Position numbers and translations under genes: made by a program. Of a stretch of DNA of 12,317 bases, positions 7,326 through 12,317 are shown piece by piece. Source of the stretch: Legionellales bacterium UBA4722 (GTDB lineage Bacteria; Pseudomonadota; Gammaproteobacteria; DSM-16500); NCBI GenBank assembly GCA_002404295.1, contig DHJK01000119.1:1-12317 (forward strand). Reading direction: 5' to 3'. Within the stretch, counting starts at the first letter, position 1. Each line of letters starts with the position of its first letter. Under the pieces are notes generated by a model. That model made no database searches. It was not told the DNA's origin and saw nothing but the letters and a program-made list of their open reading frames with translations.

Positions 7326-8481
7326 GTGGAGCAAAGGCACCCTACTGGTAATAATGTTTCTAACAATAAGGAAGGTAAGGTTGTCATGATAAAAGCGACC
7401 ATTAACTTACAAGACCTGAGAAGGAAGATATATATCAAAGCGAAGACTGACAAATCTTGGCGGTTTTGGGGTATTTACGTACACGTATGCAAAACAGAAA
7501 CGTTACATGCATCGTATAAACTGGCGAAACAAAATAACGGTGCGCCTGGAATAGACGGTGTGACATTTGATGATATTGAATCAACGGGTGTAGATAAATT
7601 TCTGGAATCACTACGGAGCGATTTACTATCCAAAACTTATCACCCACTTAGGAATCGAAAACATGAAATACCAAAATCTGGGGGAAAATCCAGAGTTTTA
7701 AGTATTCCTTGTATTAGAGACCGCGTGGTTCAAGGAGCAGTCAAATTAATACTGGAGGCAATATTTGATGCGGACTTTCAACCTGGCTCTTATGGCTATC
7801 GCCCCAAGAAAACTGCGGCGGCAGCAATAGAGAAAATAACGGTAGCAGCAATCAAGAATATGACACGAGTGATTGACGTTGACCTCAAATCATATTTTGA
7901 TACGGTGCGACACGATATTTTATTAAGTAAAATAGCCGCACGAGTAGATGATGAAAATATCATGTGGCTGTTGAAGCTAATTCTCAAAGCAGGCGGAAAG
8001 ATCGGGGTACCCCAAGGCGGGCCACTGTCGCCATTACTCAGCAACATCTATCTCAATGAGGTAGATAAAATGTTAGAGCGTGCGAAGGAGGTCTCATCTA
8101 ACGATGGTTACCAACATATCGAATATGCGAGATGGGCGGACGATTTGGTTATACTAATTGACGGCTATCGAAAATGGAATTGGCTTGCAAACGGCGCTTA
8201 CAAACGACTCTGCGAAGAATTAGCAAAGCTGGGAGTGACGCTGAATCTTGAAAAGACACGGCAGGTTGATCTTATGAAAGATGAGGCCTTTAATTTCCTG
8301 GGATTTGTATTTAGGCGAGCTAAAACAAAACAAGGAAAATGGGGAATCATGAAAACACCTAAAATGGAAGCTAGAACAAAACTTCTGCGTAAATTAAAAG
8401 AAGAGTTCAGGCGACATCGCTCACAACCGCTTGATCGAATAATTTATTTGATCAATCCAATATTGAGAGGCTGGGTGAACT

Positions 8482-8486
8482 ATTAT
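8482..8486. repeat. Target-site duplication, left copy
   Basis: ATTAT immediately before the IS left end, identical to 10182-10186 immediately after the right end. Five-base duplications are known for IS1380-family members such as ISEcp1. Confidence 0.9.
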
Positions 8487-8502
8487 CCTAGATTCTGCAG
8501 TT
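8487..8502. repeat. IS1380-family terminal inverted repeat, left
   Basis: CCTAGATTCTGCAGTT matches the reverse complement of the right end (CCTAGAATCTGCAGTT) at 15 of 16 positions. It lies downstream of the transposase gene. Confidence 0.9.
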
Positions 8503-8567
8503 GAGCTGAACCCCGCCGTTTAAAAACAACGCATTACTCGTCTATTTTTTTGACAATTCACATGCCA

Positions 8568-10118
8568 TTACTCAAGCTGGGTGAGCAATTTGGGTGGCGC
8601 ATGCAGCAACGGACCAATAAATTTTTTAAATGCACGATGCAATACGCGTTGCATTCGTTCCGCCACGCTTAACTGCTCTGCACATGGTTTTAATGTTTTA
8701 AAAAAAGCACTTAAATTAGATAACGCTAATTGTACTTGTTGAAATTTTCCATGACTGCTGCTTACTTGAATAATTTTTTGACCTGCGTGTTGAATTTGTT
8801 TTCCAACCGCATGTAATAATAGTGGCCTTGATGTAATGGCTTCCAGATGTGAATTTGGTTCTATTAATCTTACAAAAAGTGTCCACCAATTATAAATGAG
8901 GGCAATAATGCGAGCCATCAACCGACAACGGTGCAAATCGTTAGTTGTAAACCCTGACCATCCCCATTGATTTTTCAGTTCATCAAAATTGTTTTCACTA
9001 TCCGCTCTATCACGATAATGACTACCAATTGTAATAATTTCTGCATCCATGTTCGTCACTAATACGGCGTATTCATAGGCATCAACATTCTCTCCCATCT
9101 CAGCAAATTGAAATTCAACTTGGCCGCTTAATGCATTTTTATCAATAATCCCTACTTCTTTTTTTATTTTTCGACGAAAGGCAATAACTCGTCTTGATTG
9201 CTTCCAACCCATTAATTGCAAGTTGCCTGAAGAACCTTGCCATCCTTGTCCTGCATTTTCCCATTCACCTTCAATCATCTGATAGCTTATAAAACGCTTT
9301 ACATTAAGCGTTTGCTTCAATTTAAATAAATATGGTAATGATCTTTCTTCGCATTCTTTCATGACAGCGTCACTTCCAAAAGCACAATCACCTCTAATAA
9401 ATTTGGGACGGCGCTCCAGCGGAAGTGAATCTATCCATGAAAATAAATAAGGTAATGTATGGCTCGCCGATGCTTCATTGCCTGGCATGACTTCGACATC
9501 TAATATCATCCTAATATTAGCAATCATGTATGTGTGATAAGTATGAGAGGGTCGTCCTGGTTTTTTAGGATTGTAACCAACAACAGCACCTTCTTGGTGG
9601 CCATAAAGACATTTAACAGTCGTATCTACATCTAATATCCATGGGATATTTAAAATCTCAGAATAACAATTTTTTAATCCTGTCATTAACCATTCTCTGC
9701 TTTCAAGCTCAGGCATTTTTATCAATGCTCGACGCACAGAATCCTCTCTTACGATTTTATTCATACCTAATAATGGCGCGTTCACTTTATCTGTTTTCAC
9801 AGTAGTGATATGAGAATAGCGTGTATGTCCTGATAAAACAGAAAGTAAAAGTGTACCTAAAATATCTCTACATGTCGGCGCATTCGGGCTTGTTAATTGC
9901 AATGGGCAATTAGCCACCCAATGATCAAATAATTCTGTGCGTTTTAAAAATTCAATAAAAAATGAGAGCTGACCTAGTGACGTGACAGCTGCCTCATGAT
10001 CCCAATTTATATAGACTCGACCATCATAAGTATCAACGGCAACTCTGTCTATTGCTTGAGCAATTTGATGTTTTGGATTTTCACCCTGCGGGTGAGTTTC
10101 TAAAGGAGGTTTTTTCAT
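8568..10118 (-). CDS. IS1380-family DDE transposase
   Basis: Enzyme for cut-and-paste movement of the surrounding IS; 516 residues, full length. The RNase H-like core shows Asp in ILDVDTT (residues 161-167), Asp244 in IRGDCAFG (242-248), and the Y-(2)-R-(3)-E-(6)-K signature at Tyr368, Arg371, Glu375, Lys382 in YRDRADSENNFDELK, followed by WGWSGF and the helix LMARIIALIYNWW. These features place it in IS1380 (DDE group 1). Start ATG at 10118 (minus strand) has AAGG four bases upstream. No frameshift or stop is present, so it is likely active. Its leader is the short region 10119-10181 containing the right inverted repeat. Confidence 0.95.
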   Translation of the reverse strand: MKKPPLETHPQGENPKHQIAQAIDRVAVDTYDGRVYINWDHEAAVTSLGQLSFFIEFLKRTELFDHWVANCPLQLTSPNAPTCRDILGTLLLSVLSGHTRYSHITTVKTDKVNAPLLGMNKIVREDSVRRALIKMPELESREWLMTGLKNCYSEILNIPWILDVDTTVKCLYGHQEGAVVGYNPKKPGRPSHTYHTYMIANIRMILDVEVMPGNEASASHTLPYLFSWIDSLPLERRPKFIRGDCAFGSDAVMKECEERSLPYLFKLKQTLNVKRFISYQMIEGEWENAGQGWQGSSGNLQLMGWKQSRRVIAFRRKIKKEVGIIDKNALSGQVEFQFAEMGENVDAYEYAVLVTNMDAEIITIGSHYRDRADSENNFDELKNQWGWSGFTTNDLHRCRLMARIIALIYNWWTLFVRLIEPNSHLEAITSRPLLLHAVGKQIQHAGQKIIQVSSSHGKFQQVQLALSNLSAFFKTLKPCAEQLSVAERMQRVLHRAFKKFIGPLLHAPPKLLTQLE

Positions 10119-10165
10119 CGCCTTAACCTAGGTTTTTTGATTAGAGCGAGATTATTTCAGGTTCT

Positions 10166-10181
10166 AACTGCAGATTCTAGG
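10166..10181. repeat. IS1380-family terminal inverted repeat, right
   Basis: AACTGCAGATTCTAGG is the inverted partner of the left end with one mismatch. It lies upstream of the transposase. Confidence 0.9.
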
Positions 10182-10186
10182 ATTAT
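10182..10186. repeat. Target-site duplication, right copy
   Basis: ATTAT directly after the IS right end, equal to the left copy at 8482-8486. Confidence 0.9.
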
Positions 10187-10390
10187 AGGATTGGAAATTC
10201 TGCTCGATGTTTTGGCTACGTTAAAGACTGGGTAGAAAAGAAGGCGAGACGACATTTGATGAAAGCTCGCCGCTGGAGAGGCTTCGGCTGGGAGAGATGG
10301 AGTAGGCAATGGTTGTATCAAACAGTAGGTCTTTATTCAGACTACAAAGTGAGGTATTACCAAGAACCGAAAGTAACACCAGCTCGATAG
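10187..10390 (+). pseudogene. ltrA: Group II intron reverse transcriptase/maturase, 3' part
   Basis: Sixty-seven residues plus TAG that continue the interrupted protein: RIGNSARCFGYVKDWVEKK, then ARRHLMKARRWRGFGWERWS, and the end QWLYQTVGLYSDYKVRYY followed by KVTPAR. Joined to the 5' part, the frame reads RGWVNYY-RIGNSARCF, the normal maturase (domain X) to DNA-binding transition, for a total of 454 residues. No HNH endonuclease domain follows, so integration would rely on replication forks or other nicks. There is no start codon or ribosome site for separate expression. Overlapping small frames at 10309-10624 are not genes. Confidence 0.9.
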
Positions 10391-10516
10391 GTCGCATAAG
10401 CTTTGATATGAAGTTATCAGGAAAGCGTAGTGCGGGAAAACCGCATGCTGCGTTTGACGTGGCGGGTGATGGAAACAGGATTAATAATTAATGACTGCGC
10501 CATTGCTCGACCCTAC
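10391..10516 (+). ncRNA. Group II intron domains V and VI (inner intron)
   Basis: Domain V is 10423-10455: lower helix AAGCGTAG with CTGCGTTT (all eight positions pair, counting G-U), a two-base bulge TG (10446-10447), and an upper helix TGCGG/CCGCA around a GAAAA loop. The catalytic AGC triad is at 10424-10426. Domain VI pairs GGGTGA (10464-10469) with TCG and CCC (10507-10509, 10511-10513), leaving A10510 bulged as the probable branch point, seven bases from the 3' end. The middle of domain VI (10470-10506) is AT-rich and I could not fold it well, so it may be degenerate. Confidence 0.72.
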
Positions 10517-10556
10517 CTGAGAGAGGCTCGCGGGGAAGCTCCGCAGGTCTACTTAC
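10517..10556 (+). ncRNA. Domain VI and 3' end of the outer group II intron
   Basis: CTGAGAGAGGCTCGCGG ... CCGCAGGTCTACTTAC directly follows the inner intron. It is the expected continuation of the domain V at 6836-6871. AGGCTCGCGG pairs with CCGCAGGTCT at nine of ten positions including G-U pairs, and CTACTTAC resembles the CTACTCxAC ends of group II introns, one base shorter. The outer 3' end would be about 10556. Confidence 0.6.
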
Positions 10557-10589
10557 CCATAGCTCTATTTTTAAATACAACTCCCGAGC

Positions 10590-10614
10590 TAACATACACC
10601 AACTACGTATGTTA
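10590..10614. promoter_or_regulatory. 8-bp inverted repeat upstream of the FIST gene
   Basis: TAACATAC and GTATGTTA are exact inverted copies separated by nine bases, centred 65 bases before the FIST gene. Such a dyad could be an operator for a dimeric regulator in the promoter region of the signalling operon. No clear -35/-10 pair could be fixed, though AGTATACAT (10623-10631) is -10-like. No T run follows closely, so it is not a simple terminator for the intron. Confidence 0.35.
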
Positions 10615-10666
10615 TCATATTTAGTATACATCTTGTAATCGCTTTTTTAATTAAAGGAGTCAACCT

Positions 10667-11818
10667 ATGATTTTAGAGACATTGCGATTTGTAAAAGACA
10701 AAGGCTGGTCAACTAATTCATTCCCTGACCTTGATTCAGAAAACACCCTAATTCTCGTTTTTGCTGCACCTGAATTTATTAATGATCCTGCTCCCATTAA
10801 GGAACTTGCTAAGAAATATCCTAAATCAAAAATCATGGGTTGTTCTGGGTCAGGTGAAATAGCAGGTGCTAGAATTTATGATCATAGTATTTCGGTTGCG
10901 ATAGTAAAATTTGAAAAAACACTGATCAAAGAAGCTATCATAACCATAAATGATCCAAAGGATTCCTATAATGCAGGAAAGGCGCTTTCTTCAGAATTAA
11001 ATGATAACGATTTAAAAGGCGTTTTTGTGCTGTCAGAGGGATTAAACATCAATGGCTCAGAATTAGTAAAAGGTTTAAATGCCATCAATAAAGAAAATAT
11101 TATTATTACAGGTGGATTAGCAGGTGATGGAAGTGAATTTAAGCAAACATGGGTAATAAGACATGGAGAAATTGTTACAAACGAAATTATTGCTGTTGGA
11201 TTTTATGGAGATTATGTCCGTATAGGACATGGCTCAAAAGGTGGCTGGGATATTTTTGGTCCTGAACGACATATCACCCGTTCAAAAGGTAACATTCTCT
11301 ATGAATTAGATGGTAAATCTGCTTTGGAACTTTATAAAGAATATCTTGGTGAGAAAGCATCGGGATTGCCAGCGACAGGCTTATTATTTCCTCTCTCAAT
11401 ACGGAAAGATCTGAATGATCCTAAGCAATTAGTACGAACCATATTAGCTGTTAATGACAAAGAAGGTTCACTCACATTTGCTGGTGATATGCCTATGGGG
11501 TATTTGGCACAGTTAATGCGTGCAAATTTTGATAGATTGATTACCGGTGCAAAAGAAGCTGGGGAATTAGTATTAAATCGTAATCAATTACAAAAAAAAT
11601 TGGCGCCGCTTTTACTGGTTGCTGTGAGCTGTGTTGGCAGAAGGCTATTATTAGGCGAACGTACTGAAGAAGAAACGGAATCTGTTTTAAAAATATTTCC
11701 TGAAGGAACACAATTGGTTGGTTTTTATTCCTATGGTGAGATTTCACCTTATGCAAAAGGTAATTGTGATTTGCATAACCAAACAATGACGCTAACTTCG
11801 ATTTGTGAGGATATATAA
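10667..11818 (+). CDS. FIST domain sensory protein (FIST_N plus FIST_C)
   Basis: Stand-alone FIST protein of 383 residues. FIST (F-box and intracellular signal transduction) domains are predicted sensory modules, proposed to bind small ligands such as amino acids. FIST_N spans about 25-215 with GCSGSGEI (58-65) and GGLAGDG (149-155). FIST_C spans about 218-365 with ALELYKEYLG (219-228), AGDMPMGYL (272-280), SCVGRRLLLGER (321-332) and GFYSYGEISP (352-361), ending HNQTMTLT (370-377). No signal peptide or membrane helix is seen, so it is cytoplasmic. Ribosome site AAAGGAG (10653-10659) is strong. The kinase-like gene starts one base after the stop, and such pairs usually act together, the FIST protein feeding its signal to the kinase. 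The ligand is unknown. Confidence 0.92.
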   Translation: MILETLRFVKDKGWSTNSFPDLDSENTLILVFAAPEFINDPAPIKELAKKYPKSKIMGCSGSGEIAGARIYDHSISVAIVKFEKTLIKEAIITINDPKDSYNAGKALSSELNDNDLKGVFVLSEGLNINGSELVKGLNAINKENIIITGGLAGDGSEFKQTWVIRHGEIVTNEIIAVGFYGDYVRIGHGSKGGWDIFGPERHITRSKGNILYELDGKSALELYKEYLGEKASGLPATGLLFPLSIRKDLNDPKQLVRTILAVNDKEGSLTFAGDMPMGYLAQLMRANFDRLITGAKEAGELVLNRNQLQKKLAPLLLVAVSCVGRRLLLGERTEEETESVLKIFPEGTQLVGFYSYGEISPYAKGNCDLHNQTMTLTSICEDI

Positions 11819-11819
11819 T

Positions 11820-12317
11820 GTGGTAATAAAGAAACCATTATTTCACTTACTAGAGAAAATTCTTGCCCGTACTTACCTCAATGAGCGAACAGCGCCACTG
11901 AGTATTGAACAATGGCAAGATTTTATTAATCGAGTGAATAATAGTTTCAATGACTTTGAACAGGAACGTTATTTGTTGGAACGTTCTATGGTTATTTCTT
12001 CTCGAGAAATGGTTGAATTAAACGAGCGTTTTGAAGCGGCACAAACAATCGCACATATCGGATATTGGTTTTATAACCGATCAGCTAACCAAATACTTTG
12101 GTCTAAAGAAACCTATCACTTATTCGGATTAGATTCTACTTTACCTGTTCCAGCCTATGAAGAAATTGTGCAAATGTTGCATGAAGAAGATAGAGCAAGT
12201 CTATCGCAATTGATTGAACGTGCTCTGAGTGAAGGAAAAGATTATGAGAAAGAATTGCGTATTAATAATGTAAATGATAAAAAATCCTATTGGGTTTATG
12301 TAAAAGGACATCCTTAT
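11820..12317 (+). CDS. PAS-containing sensor protein, probable (hybrid) histidine kinase, N-terminal part
   Basis: Open frame of 166 codons running off the window end. I chose GTG 11820 because the ATG at 11818 in the stop overlap meets a stop after two codons, and GTGAGG at 11805-11810 is well placed. Residues 1-75 form a charged helical, probably coiled-coil region (KPLFHLLEKILARTYLNE, then EQERYLLERSMVISSREM). Residues 78-166 form a PAS_3-type domain, with AHIGYWFYNRSANQILWS, YHLFGLD, HEEDRASLSQLIERAL and YEKELRI. This N-terminal arrangement is common in hybrid histidine kinases next to FIST genes. The kinase domains lie outside the window, so a diguanylate cyclase or other PAS output cannot be excluded. 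Confidence 0.75.
   Translation, partial: MVIKKPLFHLLEKILARTYLNERTAPLSIEQWQDFINRVNNSFNDFEQERYLLERSMVISSREMVELNERFEAAQTIAHIGYWFYNRSANQILWSKETYHLFGLDSTLPVPAYEEIVQMLHEEDRASLSQLIERALSEGKDYEKELRINNVNDKKSYWVYVKGHPY

Larger units (their letters stand above)
7326..8504 (+). pseudogene. ltrA: Group II intron reverse transcriptase/maturase, 5' part, cut by an IS
   Basis: Intron-encoded protein that aids splicing and copies the intron into DNA. Residues 1-387 are native; the last five (PRFCS) are read from the IS terminal repeat before a stop. RT motifs: NNGAPGIDGVTF (70-81), SIPCIRDRVVQGA (126-138), GSYGYRP (154-160), VIDVDLKSYFD (182-192) with catalytic Asp, GVPQGGPLSPLLSN (227-240), WADD (270-273) and NFLGF (323-327). 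The usual YADD/FADD is WADD. The maturase region begins at about 345 and breaks inside RGWVNYY. Start GTG 7326 follows AAGG at 7313-7317 and gives MEQRHPTGN, which I recall as typical of this group; ATG 7386 with its AAGGTAAGG site is the alternative. The protein resumes at 10187. Confidence 0.9.
8487..10181 (-). mobile_element. Complete IS1380-family insertion sequence
   Basis: 1695-base element, ends defined by near-perfect terminal inverted repeats beginning CCTAGA, a start shared with ISEcp1 of the IS1380 family. One transposase gene, on the minus strand, fills most of it. A 5-bp direct repeat ATTAT flanks the element, and removing the IS plus one repeat copy rejoins the reverse transcriptase in frame. 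All these signs indicate an intact, fairly recent insertion, probably still mobile. Its transposase is transcribed against the host intron. Confidence 0.93.
6872..10516 (+). mobile_element. Group II intron (inner), interrupted by an IS1380-family element
   Basis: The 5' end GTGCG fits the GUGYG consensus and the next bases CCAG...CTGG form the first helix. The six bases before it, CCAGTT (6866-6871), pair perfectly with AACTGG at 7189-7194, the likely EBS1. A reverse transcriptase gene lies in domain IV, and domains V and VI follow at 10423-10516. The 3' end is set at C10516 because domain VI then has a bulged A (10510) seven bases from the end and the intron ends in AC. Without the IS and one target repeat the intron would be 1945 bases, a normal size. 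Base composition is richer in G and C than the pilus genes, consistent with transfer. Confidence 0.85.

Noticed and set aside
10309..10624. Two small overlapping open frames (10309-10491 and 10430-10624) that look like short hypothetical proteins.
   Set aside because: They lie over the maturase C-terminus and intron domains V and VI. The sequence is explained by RNA structure; such spurious proteins are common over this part of group II introns.

Overview
The window is AT-rich DNA that looks like a gammaproteobacterium. The type IV pilus proteins (PilF, PilT, PilB, PilC, PilZ and two type IVa pilins) read as gammaproteobacterial. The low-GC, A/T-ending codon usage would suit Legionellales or Coxiellaceae-like bacteria, but that placement is an inference and no taxonomic marker is present.

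Positions 69-6113 hold a compact type IVa pilus block, all on the + strand: pilotin lipoprotein PilF, retraction ATPase PilT, major pilin PilA with its own leader region and a strong terminator, assembly ATPase PilB, platform protein PilC, a PilE-like minor pilin and PilZ. Together they cover pilin subunits, extension and retraction motors, the inner-membrane platform, secretin-pilotin function and a regulator. The prepilin peptidase (PilD) and the PilMNOPQ alignment/secretin complex are absent here and must be encoded elsewhere.

Positions 6114-10556 are a stack of mobile DNA. First comes a decayed minus-strand transposase with in-frame stops, lying between 14-bp perfect inverted repeats. Next is the domain V end of one group II intron (the outer intron). 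Directly at its end begins a second group II intron (the inner intron, 6872 to about 10516). Its EBS1 pairs perfectly with the last six bases of the 5' exon. Its reverse transcriptase/maturase gene is interrupted by a complete IS1380-family element (8487-10181) flanked by a 5-bp target duplication. Removing the IS and one repeat copy restores the reading frame to a 454-residue protein. After the inner intron the sequence resumes as the domain VI of the outer intron. The order of events is therefore outer intron, then inner intron into its domain V/VI junction, then IS1380 into the inner intron.

Positions 10557-12317 carry a signalling pair: a two-domain FIST sensory protein and, one base after its stop, the start of a PAS-containing protein (probably a sensor kinase) that runs off the window end. 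I found no CRISPR array, tRNA or rRNA. The most distinctive content is the three-level nested insertion.
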